Assembly: GCF_000981895.1 (NCBI RefSeq)
Contig: NZ_LATD01000141.1
Span: forward strand, 1 to 40,480
Length of the DNA stretch: 40,480 nt
Reading direction: 5' to 3'
Origin: Streptomyces odonnellii
GTDB lineage: Bacteria > Actinomycetota > Actinomycetes > Streptomycetales > Streptomycetaceae
Shown in pieces: positions 23,465 to 31,330 of the stretch (within the stretch, counting starts at the first letter, position 1; the number at the start of each line of letters is the position of its first letter). The translations under genes and the position numbers were made by a program. A model generated the notes under the pieces. That model ran no database searches. It saw only the letters and a program-made list of their open reading frames with translations, and was not told the origin of the DNA.

Positions 23465-25477
23465 ATGGGCGAGCGGCACCGGGACCGGCCCTGGCTGATG
23501 CGGACCTACGCGGGCCATTCGACCGCCGAGGCGTCCAACGAGCTGTACCGGCGCAATCTCGCGAAGGGGCAGACGGGTCTCTCCGTCGCCTTCGACCTGC
23601 CGACCCAGACCGGCTACGACCCCGACCATGTCCTCGCCCGCGGCGAGGTCGGCCGGGTGGGGGTCCCGGTCTCCCATCTCGGCGACATGCGGCGGCTGTT
23701 CCAGGACATCCCGCTGGACCGCACCAACACCTCGATGACCATCAACGCCACCGCGATGTGGCTGCTGGCGCTCTACCAGGTGGTCGCGGAGGAGCAGGGC
23801 GCGGACATCGCCCGTCTCCAGGGGACGACGCAGAACGACATCGTCAAGGAGTACCTCTCCCGCGGCACGTACGTGTTCCCGCCGGGGCCCAGCCTGCGGC
23901 TGACCACCGACATGATCACGTACACGGTGAACCACATCCCCAGATGGAACCCCATCAACATCTGCAGCTACCACCTCCAGGAGGCGGGCGCGACCCCGGT
24001 GCAGGAGATCGCGTACGCGATGTCCACCGCGATCGCCGTCCTGGACGCGGTGTTCGCGTCGGGCCGCATCCCCGAGGAGCGCAGGGGGGAGGTGGTCGGC
24101 CGGATGTCGTTCTTCGTCAACGCCGGGGTCCGCTTCGTCGAAGAGATGTGCAAGATGCGGGCGTTCTCCCGGATCTGGGACACGGTCACCCGGGAGCGGT
24201 ATGGCATCGAGGACGCCTCGCAGCGCCGGTTCCGCTACGGCGTCCAGGTCAACTCGCTCGGGCTGACCGAGGCCCAGCCGGAGAACAACGTCCAGCGGAT
24301 CGTCCTCGAAATGCTCGCCGTGACCCTGTCCAAGGACGCCCGCGCCCGCGCCGTACAGCTCCCCGCCTGGAACGAGGCGCTGGGGCTGCCGCGCCCCTGG
24401 GACCAGCAGTGGTCGCTCCGCATACAGCAGGTGCTCGCGCACGAGAGCGATCTGCTGGAGTACGAGGACATCTTCGAGGGCTCGCATGTCGTCGAGGCCA
24501 AGGTGGCGGACCTGGTCACGGAGTCCCTCGCCGAGATCGACCGGATCGAGGAGATGGGCGGCGCGCTGGCGGCCGTCGAGTCCGGGTATCTCAAGTCGCG
24601 GCTGGTCGCCTCGCACGCCGGACGCCGGGCGCGGATCGAGTCGGGCGAGCAGAGGATCGTCGGGGTCAACTGCTACGAGTCCACCGAGCCCAGTCCGCTG
24701 ACCGCCGATCTGGACACCGCGATCATGACGGTCGATCCGGCGAACGCGGCCCGGGTGGCGGCGGCGCTGCACACCTGGCGGGACAACCGCGACGAGGCAC
24801 GGGCCACCGGGGCGCTGGCCGCGCTGAAGAAGGCCGCCGCCGGCACCGCGAATCTGATGCCGGCGACCCTGGAGTGCGCGCGGGCCGGGGTGACCACCGG
24901 CGAGTGGGCCTGGGCGCTGCGGGACGTCTTCGGCGAGTTCCGCGCGCCGACCGGGGTGAGCGGCGCACCCGTCGCGGTGAGCGCGGAGCCGGACACGGCG
25001 CTCGCGGCGGTCCGCGAGGCGGTGTCCCGTACCGCCGGTGAACTCGGCTCGGGGCGGCTGCGGCTGCTGGTCGGCAAGCCCGGCCTGGACGGGCACTCCA
25101 ATGGCGCCGAGCAGATCGCGGTCCGTGCGCGCGACGCCGGGTTCGAGGTGGTCTACCAGGGCATCAGGCTGACACCCGAGCAGATCGTCGGTGCCGCGCT
25201 CGCCGAGGACGTGCACTGTGTGGGCCTGTCGGTGCTGTCCGGTTCGCACGGCGCGCTGGTGCCGGAGGTGCTGGTACGGCTGCGCGAGGCGGGTGCGGGC
25301 GACATCCCGGTGATCGTCGGCGGGATCATCCCGAACGGCGACGCCGAGGAACTGCGGGCGGCCGGGGTGGCCGCCGTCTTCACCCCGAAGGACTTCGGAA
25401 TCACCGAGATCATCGGCCGTATCGTCGATGAGATCAGGAAAGCGAACAAGCTCGACCCCTTGGAGGTCCCCGCATGA
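23465..25477 (+). CDS. meaA: Ethylmalonyl-CoA mutase (MeaA/Ecm), B12-dependent
   Basis: A 670-residue coenzyme-B12 mutase that rearranges (2R)-ethylmalonyl-CoA to (2S)-methylsuccinyl-CoA. The TIM-barrel substrate domain (about 1-520) has GLSVAFDLPTQTGYDPDH, TSMTINATAMWLLALY and QGTTQNDIVKEYLSRGTY. The C-terminal B12 domain (about 535-665) carries the base-off motif DxHxxG as Asp542, His544 and Gly547 in GKPGLDGHSNGAEQ, with LSVLSGSHGALVPEV and VGGIIPNGDAEEL. Substrate and cobalamin domains are in one chain, as in the Ecm group, unlike the split archaeal mutases. It is separated by one base from ccr, and its TGA overlaps the lyase ATG. The epimerase that supplies the R-isomer is not in the window. 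Confidence 0.96.
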   Translation: MGERHRDRPWLMRTYAGHSTAEASNELYRRNLAKGQTGLSVAFDLPTQTGYDPDHVLARGEVGRVGVPVSHLGDMRRLFQDIPLDRTNTSMTINATAMWLLALYQVVAEEQGADIARLQGTTQNDIVKEYLSRGTYVFPPGPSLRLTTDMITYTVNHIPRWNPINICSYHLQEAGATPVQEIAYAMSTAIAVLDAVFASGRIPEERRGEVVGRMSFFVNAGVRFVEEMCKMRAFSRIWDTVTRERYGIEDASQRRFRYGVQVNSLGLTEAQPENNVQRIVLEMLAVTLSKDARARAVQLPAWNEALGLPRPWDQQWSLRIQQVLAHESDLLEYEDIFEGSHVVEAKVADLVTESLAEIDRIEEMGGALAAVESGYLKSRLVASHAGRRARIESGEQRIVGVNCYESTEPSPLTADLDTAIMTVDPANAARVAAALHTWRDNRDEARATGALAALKKAAAGTANLMPATLECARAGVTTGEWAWALRDVFGEFRAPTGVSGAPVAVSAEPDTALAAVREAVSRTAGELGSGRLRLLVGKPGLDGHSNGAEQIAVRARDAGFEVVYQGIRLTPEQIVGAALAEDVHCVGLSVLSGSHGALVPEVLVRLREAGAGDIPVIVGGIIPNGDAEELRAAGVAAVFTPKDFGITEIIGRIVDEIRKANKLDPLEVPA

Positions 25478-26475
25478 CCGCGCCTGCCACGCACGCCACC
25501 GCCGAGCCGGCCGCAGCCCCCGCCGACCGGCTGCGTCCGCGCCGCTCCTGTCTCGCCGTACCGGGCTCGAATCCACGCTTTCTGGAGAAGGCCCAGGGGC
25601 TCCCGGCCGACCAGGTCTTTCTCGATCTGGAGGACGCCTGCGCGCCGCTCGCCAAGGAGGGCGCCCGGCACACCATCGTCGACGCGCTGAACAAGGGCGA
25701 CTGGAGCGGCAAGATCCGGGTGGTGCGCGTCAACGACTGGACGACGCACTGGACGTACCGCGATGTGATCACGGTCGTGGAGGGCGCGGGCCACAACCTC
25801 GACTGCGTGATGCTGCCGAAGGTCCAGGACGCCCAGCAGATCGTGGCACTGGATCTGCTGCTCACCCAGATCGAGAAGACGATGGGCTTCGAGGTCGGCA
25901 GGATCGGTATCGAGGCGCAGATCGAGAACGCCAGGGGTCTGGTGAACGTCGACGAGATCGCCGGCGCGTCCCCGCGTCTCGAGACCATCGTCTTCGGTCC
26001 CGCCGACTTCATGGCGTCCATCAATATGAAGTCACTGGTGGTGGGGCAGCAGCCGCCCGGCTATGGCGCGGACGCCTATCACTACATCCTGATGCGGATC
26101 CTGATGGCCGCCCGTACCCACGATCTCCAGGCCATCGACGGCCCGTACCTCCAGATCCGCGATGTGGACGGCTATCGCGAGGTGGCGCGCCGGGCGGCCG
26201 CGCTGGGCTACGACGGCAAGTGGGTGCTGCACCCCGGCCAGATCGAGGCGTCGAACGAGATCTTCTCGCCCTCCCAGGAGGACTACGACCACGCCGAGCT
26301 GATTCTCGACGCGTACGACTACTACACCTCGGAGGCGGGCGGCAAGAAGGGCTCGGCGATGCTCGGCGACGAGATGATCGACGAGGCCAGCCGCAAGATG
26401 GCGCTGGTCATCTCGGGCAAAGGCCGGGCCGCTGGGATGCGCCGTACCACCGCCTTCGAAGCCCCGGAGGCATGA
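25474..26475 (+). CDS. HpcH/HpaI-CitE family lyase, beta-methylmalyl-CoA/malyl-CoA lyase
   Basis: A 333-residue CitE-like lyase. In this context it most likely cleaves (2R,3S)-beta-methylmalyl-CoA to glyoxylate and propionyl-CoA, and may also handle (S)-malyl-CoA, as Mcl1 of Rhodobacter. The family motifs are present: CLAVPGSNPRFLEKAQGL (CoA end), VFLDLEDACAPLAKEGAR, the Mg2+ ligands Glu in GIEAQIENARGL and Asp in FGPADFMASINM, and DGKWVLHPGQIEASNEIFSPS near the C-terminus. The first 20 residues are an alanine/proline-rich extension. Its ATG overlaps the mutase stop by ATGA, and its own stop overlaps the MaoC gene by ATGA, so translation of the three genes is coupled. Assignment rests on family plus operon position. 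Confidence 0.92.
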   Translation: MTAPATHATAEPAAAPADRLRPRRSCLAVPGSNPRFLEKAQGLPADQVFLDLEDACAPLAKEGARHTIVDALNKGDWSGKIRVVRVNDWTTHWTYRDVITVVEGAGHNLDCVMLPKVQDAQQIVALDLLLTQIEKTMGFEVGRIGIEAQIENARGLVNVDEIAGASPRLETIVFGPADFMASINMKSLVVGQQPPGYGADAYHYILMRILMAARTHDLQAIDGPYLQIRDVDGYREVARRAAALGYDGKWVLHPGQIEASNEIFSPSQEDYDHAELILDAYDYYTSEAGGKKGSAMLGDEMIDEASRKMALVISGKGRAAGMRRTTAFEAPEA

Positions 26476-26984
26476 CGATGCGGTTCGGCAGGACGTTCGA
26501 GGAGTTCGAGATCGGTGCGGTCTACAAGCACTGGCCCGGCAAGACGGTCACGGAGTACGACGACCACCTGTTCTGTCTGCTCACCATGAACCACCATCCG
26601 CTCCACCTGGACAGCAACTACGCGGAGAGGACGACCGACTTCGGGAAGAACGTCGTCGTCGGCAATTACGTCTACTCGCTGCTGCTGGGCATGTCGGTGC
26701 CGGACGTCTCCGGGAAGGCCATCGCCAATCTGGAGGTCGAGTCGCTGCGCCACATCGCGCCGACCTTCCACGGCGACACGATCTACGGCGAGACGACCGT
26801 GCTCGACAAGACGCCCTCGAAGTCCAAGAGCGACCGCGGAATCGTGTATGTGGAGACCAAGGGGTACAAGCAGGACTCCACGGTCGTCTGTGTGTTCCGC
26901 CGCAAGGTGATGGTGCCGACCGAGAAGTACGTCAAGGAGCGCGGCGGCGAGCAGCCCGGCCGCCCAGAGCCGCGGGAGAAGTGA
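26472..26984 (+). CDS. MaoC-like hydratase, probable mesaconyl-C1-CoA hydratase
   Basis: A 170-residue single hot-dog MaoC-type (R)-hydratase. The hydratase signature region is CLLTMNHHPLHLDSNYAERTTDFGKNVVVGNYV, where the N/H/H cluster aligns with the catalytic Asp/His dyad region of MaoC proteins. Placed between the lyase and the acyl-CoA dehydrogenase, it should hydrate mesaconyl-C1-CoA to beta-methylmalyl-CoA. The Rhodobacter enzyme (Mch) is about twice as long with two hot-dog domains; this single-domain form presumably dimerises. The start ATG 26472 overlaps the lyase stop by ATGA, with GGAGG immediately upstream. The acyl-CoA dehydrogenase follows 7 bases after the stop. Confidence 0.9.
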   Translation: MTMRFGRTFEEFEIGAVYKHWPGKTVTEYDDHLFCLLTMNHHPLHLDSNYAERTTDFGKNVVVGNYVYSLLLGMSVPDVSGKAIANLEVESLRHIAPTFHGDTIYGETTVLDKTPSKSKSDRGIVYVETKGYKQDSTVVCVFRRKVMVPTEKYVKERGGEQPGRPEPREK

Positions 26985-26991
26985 CCCAGCC

Positions 26992-28197
26992 ATGAGCCGA
27001 CTCGCCCGGACCGCCGGGCTGACCGACATTCAGCGGGAGATCCTGGCCACCGTGAGGGACTTCGTCGACAAGGAGATCCTTCCGGTCGCCACGGAGCTGG
27101 AACACCGCGACGAGTATCCGACCCGGATCGTCGAGGGCCTCAAGGACCTCGGACTGTTCGGGCTGATGATCCCCGAGGAGTACGGCGGTCTGGGCGAGTC
27201 GCTGCTCACCTACGCGCTCTGCGTGGAGGAGATCGCCCGCGGGTGGATGTCCGTCTCGGGCATCGTCAACACCCATTTCATCGTGGCGTACATGCTCAAG
27301 CAGCACGGCACCCAGGAGCAGAAGGACGCGTTCCTGCCGAAGATGGCGGCGGGGGAGGTACGGGGCGCCTTCTCGATGTCGGAGCCCGGTCTCGGCTCGG
27401 ACGTCTCCGCCATCACCTCCAAGGGCGTACGGGACGGCGACGGTTTCGTACTGGACGGCCAGAAGATGTGGCTCACCAACGGCGGCACCTCCACGCTTGT
27501 CGCCGTGCTGTGCCGTACGGACGAGGGCCATCCGGAGGGGACGCCCCCGCACAGGTCGATGAGCACCTTCCTGGTCGAGAAGGAGCCCGGCTTCGGTGAG
27601 GTACGGCCGGGCCTCACCATCCCCGGGAAGATCGACAAGATGGGGTACAAGGGGGTCGACACCACCGAACTGATCATGGACGGACTGCGCATTCCGGCCA
27701 ATCGGGTACTCGGCGGGACCACCGGTCGTGGGTTTTACCAAATGATGGACGGGGTCGAGGTCGGCCGGGTCAATGTCGCCGCGCGTGGCTGTGGCGTCGC
27801 ACAGCGTGCTTTCGAACTGGGTGTGGCATATGCCCAGCAACGTCACACCTTCGGCAGGCCCATCGCGCAGCACCAGGCGATCCAGTTCAAGCTTGCCGAG
27901 ATGGCCACCAAGGTCGAAGCGGCCCATGCGATGATGGTGAACGCGGCACGCAAAAAGGACTCCGGCGAACGAAACGACCTGGAGGCGGGGATGGCGAAGT
28001 ATCTCGCCTCCGAATACTGCAAGGAAGTCGTCGAGGACGCCTTCCGCATCCACGGCGGTTACGGCTTCTCCAAGGAGTACGAGATCGAGCGCCTCTACCG
28101 CGAAGCACCGATGCTGCTGATCGGCGAGGGAACCGCCGAGATCCAGAAAATGATCATTGGACGCCGACTGCTGGAGGAGTACCGTGCCCAGAGTTGA
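26992..28197 (+). CDS. Acyl-CoA dehydrogenase, probable methylsuccinyl-CoA dehydrogenase
   Basis: A 401-residue FAD acyl-CoA dehydrogenase. The N-terminal helical domain (about 1-125) is followed by the beta domain with AFSMSEPGLGSDVSAITSKGVRDG and MWLTNGGTSTLVAVL, then the C-terminal helices with RHTFGRPIAQHQAIQFKLAEM and YREAPMLLIGEGTAEIQKM, where Glu379 is the likely catalytic base. By operon position it should oxidise (2S)-methylsuccinyl-CoA to mesaconyl-C1-CoA. The well-studied Rhodobacter Mcd is some 550 residues with an N-terminal extension; this one has ordinary ACAD length, so substrate identity is inferred from context, not motif. It is the last gene of the ccr operon and is followed by a hairpin at 28245-28267. 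Confidence 0.92.
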   Translation: MSRLARTAGLTDIQREILATVRDFVDKEILPVATELEHRDEYPTRIVEGLKDLGLFGLMIPEEYGGLGESLLTYALCVEEIARGWMSVSGIVNTHFIVAYMLKQHGTQEQKDAFLPKMAAGEVRGAFSMSEPGLGSDVSAITSKGVRDGDGFVLDGQKMWLTNGGTSTLVAVLCRTDEGHPEGTPPHRSMSTFLVEKEPGFGEVRPGLTIPGKIDKMGYKGVDTTELIMDGLRIPANRVLGGTTGRGFYQMMDGVEVGRVNVAARGCGVAQRAFELGVAYAQQRHTFGRPIAQHQAIQFKLAEMATKVEAAHAMMVNAARKKDSGERNDLEAGMAKYLASEYCKEVVEDAFRIHGGYGFSKEYEIERLYREAPMLLIGEGTAEIQKMIIGRRLLEEYRAQS

Positions 28198-28244
28198 TTG
28201 TCGCGTTTGATCTTATTTGGCCGCCGTACACATCACACTCCGTC

Positions 28245-28267
28245 GCCGGAAGCCACCGTCTTCCGGC
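28245..28267 (+). terminator. Hairpin at the end of the ethylmalonyl-CoA operon
   Basis: GCCGGAAG (28245-28252) pairs perfectly with CTTCCGGC (28260-28267) around a 7-base loop, 48 bases after the acyl-CoA dehydrogenase stop. It likely separates the ccr operon from psd-pssA. Confidence 0.6.
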
Positions 28268-28287
28268 CGCTCGACTCGGCTGCTGGC

Positions 28288-28318
28288 TTGCTCAGTTGCT
28301 GCTCGCAACCGATACCAT
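28288..28318 (+). promoter_or_regulatory. Candidate promoter of psd-pssA
   Basis: TTGCTC at 28288-28293 is followed after 17 bases by GATACC or after 19 bases by TACCAT (28313-28318), just downstream of the operon terminator and 60 bases before the psd start. A small dyad GTTGC/GCAAC (28295-28309) lies in the spacer. Confidence 0.4.
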
Positions 28319-28377
28319 CGCTGGAAAGCCGCCGTCCCCTGTTTCCCGCGCGGCATCATCCGCTACGAAGGTCATCC

Positions 28378-29025
28378 ATGCCCCACAGCCAAACCTCTGC
28401 ACCACGCGGCCGGGTCCGCCTCGCGCGCGGAGCATCGCCGTGGCTCCTGCCCACAGTCGCCACCGCGGCGATCGGACTGGTCCGTGCGCGCCGTTCCCGG
28501 CGTGCCGCTGTTCTCGCTGTGCCCGCCACCGCGCTCGCGGCGGGCATGCTGTGGTTCTTCCGCGACCCCGAGCGTGAGATCACTCAGGGCCGGGTCATCT
28601 CCCCGGCCGACGGTGTGGTGCAGAGCATCATGCCGTGGAAGGACGGGCGCACCCGGGTCGCCATCTTCATGAGTCCGCTGAATGTCCATGTGAACCGCGC
28701 TCCCCTCGCGGGGACCGTGACCTCGGTGGAGCACGTCCCCGGCGGATTCGTTCCGGCGTTCAACAAGGAGAGCGAGAACAACGAGCGCGTTGTCTGGCAC
28801 TTCGACACCGAGCTGGGCGATATCGAGATGGTGCAGATCGCGGGCGCTGTGGCCCGCCGCATCGTCCCGTACATCCCCCAGGGCACCAAGGTGGAACAGG
28901 GCGAGCGCATCGGCCTGATCCGTTTCGGCTCGCGCGTCGACATCTACCTTCCGGAAGGTGTCGAGGTCGCTGTCGAGGTCGGTCAGACCACGACCGCAGG
29001 GGTGACTCGAATTGACCGTGATTGA
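28378..29025 (+). CDS. psd: Phosphatidylserine decarboxylase (Psd-A type)
   Basis: A 215-residue pyruvoyl-dependent enzyme that decarboxylates phosphatidylserine to phosphatidylethanolamine at the membrane. It has one or two hydrophobic segments near the N-terminus (AAVLAVPATALAAGMLWFF, about 43-62). The conserved core follows: RVISPADGVVQSI, AIFMSPLNVHVNRAPLAGTV and NNERVVWHFDTE. Self-cleavage is expected between Gly184 and Ser185 in RFGSRVDIYLP, giving the pyruvoyl group at the new alpha-chain end. The short length matches the Psd-A subgroup rather than the longer Psd-B. I chose ATG 28378, with GAAGG seven bases upstream; the open frame extends upstream without similarity. It overlaps pssA by 14 bases. 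Confidence 0.95.
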   Translation: MPHSQTSAPRGRVRLARGASPWLLPTVATAAIGLVRARRSRRAAVLAVPATALAAGMLWFFRDPEREITQGRVISPADGVVQSIMPWKDGRTRVAIFMSPLNVHVNRAPLAGTVTSVEHVPGGFVPAFNKESENNERVVWHFDTELGDIEMVQIAGAVARRIVPYIPQGTKVEQGERIGLIRFGSRVDIYLPEGVEVAVEVGQTTTAGVTRIDRD

Positions 29026-29872
29026 TCCTGATACGCAAGCCGGCTGGGCCGCCGAGGCCGAGGCCGAAGCGGAGGACGACGCGGAGGAAATGCCGCTGTC
29101 ACTGCGGCTGTCGATAGCGGACACCCTGACGCTCGGCAACGCCACCTGCGGCTTCATGGCCGTCTACTTCACCACCACCGGCATTCTCATCCCCCATCTC
29201 ACGGGCAGCGACGAGAGCGGGATGGCACGGCACTCCGCGGCGACGGCAGTGATCCTGATGCTGTGCGCGGCCATCTTCGATCTGTTCGACGGGCTCGTGG
29301 CACGCAAGCTGCGCAGCTCGCCGATGGGCGCCGAGCTGGACAACCTGTCGGACCTGATCAGCTTCGGACTCGCCCCGGCGTACTTCGTGCTGGTGTACGG
29401 CATGGTCGCGGACGACGCCCATCAGCGGGTGTCGGCGCTGGCCGCGGTGGTGGTGCTGCTGGCTGTTGTGCTGCGGCTGGCGAGATTCTCCTGTGTGACG
29501 CTGAAGGACGGAATGTTCCAGGGCATGCCGAGCCCCTTCGGCGCGCTGACGGTCATCTCGATCGTGCTACTGGAACTGCCGTTCGTACCGACGCTGCTGG
29601 CGATCGTCGGGGTGGCGTGGCTGATGGTCAGCCGTGTGGAGTATCCGAAGCCGCGGGGCATTCTCGCGGTGGCGATGCTGAGCTGGATCGTGGCCGCGAT
29701 GGCGCTGCTGGCCGCCTGGGCGTTCGACGCTCCCGGCGGGCAGTTGCTGCTCCAGACGGGCTGTGCGCTCCAGGTCGTGACGGGCGCGGTCATTCCGCTG
29801 TTCGCCACGGCACGGCGGGTGAACACGTTCCGCGACAACCGCCGCGAGGCGCGGGCGGCGCAGCTCCCGTAA
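29012..29872 (+). CDS. pssA: CDP-diacylglycerol--serine O-phosphatidyltransferase
   Basis: A 286-residue integral membrane enzyme that makes phosphatidylserine from CDP-diacylglycerol and L-serine, directly supplying Psd. The CDP-alcohol phosphotransferase motif DGxxARx8Gx3Dx3D is complete in DGLVARKLRSSPMGAELDNLSD. About seven hydrophobic segments follow, for example ATAVILMLCAAIFDLF, LAAVVVLLAVVLRLA and LAVAMLSWIVAAMALLAAW. An acidic N-terminus (AEAEAEAEDDAEE) precedes the first helix. The start is TTG 29012 with AGGGG about nine bases upstream, or GTG 29018 with poorer spacing. Either start lies inside the end of psd, so the two are translationally coupled. A strong hairpin 40 bases after the stop ends the unit. 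Confidence 0.95.
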   Translation: MTVIDPDTQAGWAAEAEAEAEDDAEEMPLSLRLSIADTLTLGNATCGFMAVYFTTTGILIPHLTGSDESGMARHSAATAVILMLCAAIFDLFDGLVARKLRSSPMGAELDNLSDLISFGLAPAYFVLVYGMVADDAHQRVSALAAVVVLLAVVLRLARFSCVTLKDGMFQGMPSPFGALTVISIVLLELPFVPTLLAIVGVAWLMVSRVEYPKPRGILAVAMLSWIVAAMALLAAWAFDAPGGQLLLQTGCALQVVTGAVIPLFATARRVNTFRDNRREARAAQLP

Positions 29873-29912
29873 TTTCGACAGCGGTACGTTCCACCGCGGT
29901 GGACGAGTCGTT

Positions 29913-29947
29913 GAGGGCCCCGGGTGCGACACGCGCCCGGGGCCCTC
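29913..29947 (+). terminator. Strong terminator after pssA
   Basis: A perfect 12-bp GC stem: GAGGGCCCCGGG (29913-29924) with CCCGGGGCCCTC (29936-29947) around an 11-base loop, 40 bases after the pssA stop. No T-tract is present. It could also serve transcripts from the right. Confidence 0.8.
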
Positions 29948-30184
29948 TCGGCTGCGCGATCCGACGGGCCGTCATATCGGTGGCTCGGATGGTGAGTTCC
30001 TCGCGACACGTGGCTGGGAACGCTTCGTCGTAACCCCGGCGGGCCTTGGAGCGCGGCACGGGCACGCTCGGCGCCTCCGCCTCGGCGGGGCGTCGGCCGG
30101 GAGGACCGCCGCGCGGCCCGGCCGGGGTCCGGGCGGGCCGCGTCGTTCCTATGGCAGAGCCGACGGAGTCGGTGGAGCCGGCAG

Positions 30185-30200
30185 CGCGCCGCTCGGCGCG
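30185..30200 (-). terminator. Hairpin after the FemABX gene
   Basis: CGCGCCG and CGGCGCG form a 7-bp stem with a 2-base spacer (effectively a 6-bp stem with a 4-base loop), 8 bases beyond the FemABX stop on the minus strand. Confidence 0.5.
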
Positions 30201-30208
30201 GTGGCTGT

Positions 30209-31330
30209 TCAGCGCCGTGCCATATAGAGGTCGAGCGCCTTGTGCAGCAGCTTGTTCAGCGGGTAGTCCCACTCACCGAGATACTCGACGGCCTCGCCGC
30301 CCGTGCCCGCCTTGAAGCGGAGCAGACCGAGAAGGTGGTTGCTCTCGTCGAGGGTGTCGGTGATGCCCCGGAGGTCGTACACGCGCGCGCCCCGCTCGTG
30401 GGCGTCGCACATCATGCGCCACTGGACGGCGTTGTTCGGCTGCACCTCTCGTCTGCGGCCGGTGGACGCGCCGTACGAGTACCAGGAGTGGTCGCCGACG
30501 TTGAGCATCGTGGCCGCGGACAGGACCTCGCCGTCGTGATGGGCGAGATAGAGCCGCATACGGTCGGGGTCCTCCTTGATCAGCGCGGTCCACATGCCCT
30601 GGAAGTACGTCAGCGGGCGCGGCAGGAACTGGTCGCGTTCGGCGGTCTCGCGGTACAGCTCGTAGAAGACCGGTAGGTCCTCGTAGCCGCCGCGCTCCAC
30701 TTTGACGCCGGCCTTCTCGGCCTTCCTGATGTTGCGCCGCCACTGCTGGTTGAAGCCGTTCTGGATCTCGTCCAGGGTCCGCCCGGCGAGGGGCACCTGG
30801 AAGACATGGCGCGGCTGGCCGGCGCTGAAGCCGTCGTCCGATCCGTCGTCGCTCTGCCGCCAGCCCATCCGTTGCAGGCGGTCGGTGATCGCGTAGGCGC
30901 GGCGTTCCTCCATGCTGGGCGTGACATCACGCAGCCGGCGGATCTCGGGGTCGGCGATGGCCGCCTTGACCGCGTCCGCCTTCCAGCGGCGGGCGACGAC
31001 GGGCGGGCCCATCTTCACCGAGAAGGCGCCGCGGGACTTGAGGTGGGCCAGCAGCGGATGGAACCACCGCGCCAGGTCCGGCGCGAACCAGTCGATGGCC
31101 GGGCCCTCGGGCAGATAGGCGAGATACCGCTTGATCTTCGGCACCGGCCGGTAGAGGACGAGCCCCGCGCCGATGATGCGCGACCGCTCGTCGAACCACC
31201 CGAGGCTCTCCGCCCGCCAGTCCGGCTTGACGTCGCCCCACGCGGGAACCTGCATATGGCTGATCGAGGGTCTGGCCCGGACGAAGGCCAGATGTTCGTC
31301 GCGTTTGATCGTCTTCAGGCGGTAGCCCAT
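30209..31330 (-). CDS. FemABX family aminoacyltransferase (peptidoglycan bridge formation)
   Basis: A 373-residue protein with two GNAT-like subdomains of the FemABX family. It uses aminoacyl-tRNA to attach an amino acid to the lipid II stem peptide; in Streptomyces the bridge is a single glycine added to LL-diaminopimelate. Recognisable segments are AYLPEGPAIDWFAPDLARWFHPLL, FQVPLAGRTLDEIQNGFNQQWRRNIRKAEKAGV (central helix pair), FYELYRETAERDQFLPRPLTYFQGMW and NNAVQWRMMCDAHERGARVYDLRG, followed by NHLLGLLRFKAGTGGE near the C-terminus. AAGGAG lies eight bases before ATG 31330. It is monocistronic, with the 104-bp array in its upstream region. Whether it is the primary Gly transferase or a paralogue, for instance for antibiotic resistance, cannot be decided here. 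Confidence 0.92.
   Translation of the reverse strand: MGYRLKTIKRDEHLAFVRARPSISHMQVPAWGDVKPDWRAESLGWFDERSRIIGAGLVLYRPVPKIKRYLAYLPEGPAIDWFAPDLARWFHPLLAHLKSRGAFSVKMGPPVVARRWKADAVKAAIADPEIRRLRDVTPSMEERRAYAITDRLQRMGWRQSDDGSDDGFSAGQPRHVFQVPLAGRTLDEIQNGFNQQWRRNIRKAEKAGVKVERGGYEDLPVFYELYRETAERDQFLPRPLTYFQGMWTALIKEDPDRMRLYLAHHDGEVLSAATMLNVGDHSWYSYGASTGRRREVQPNNAVQWRMMCDAHERGARVYDLRGITDTLDESNHLLGLLRFKAGTGGEAVEYLGEWDYPLNKLLHKALDLYMARR

Larger units (their letters stand above)
29873..30208. other. Intergenic region between convergent pssA and FemABX genes
   Basis: 336 bases with no credible gene. It holds the pssA terminator (29913-29947) and a hairpin for the FemABX transcript (30185-30200). Open frames on both strands across it have no start signal or recognisable product. 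Confidence 0.5.

Noticed and set aside
23384..25576. 730-codon minus-strand frame opposite the mutase gene
   Set aside because: Antisense shadow of a clearly functional B12 mutase; no start signal or family resemblance.
18954..29872. Evidence of a mobile element or recent transfer around the ccr region
   Set aside because: No integrase, transposase, tRNA or flanking repeats, uniform composition, and a gene order I recall as conserved in Streptomyces.
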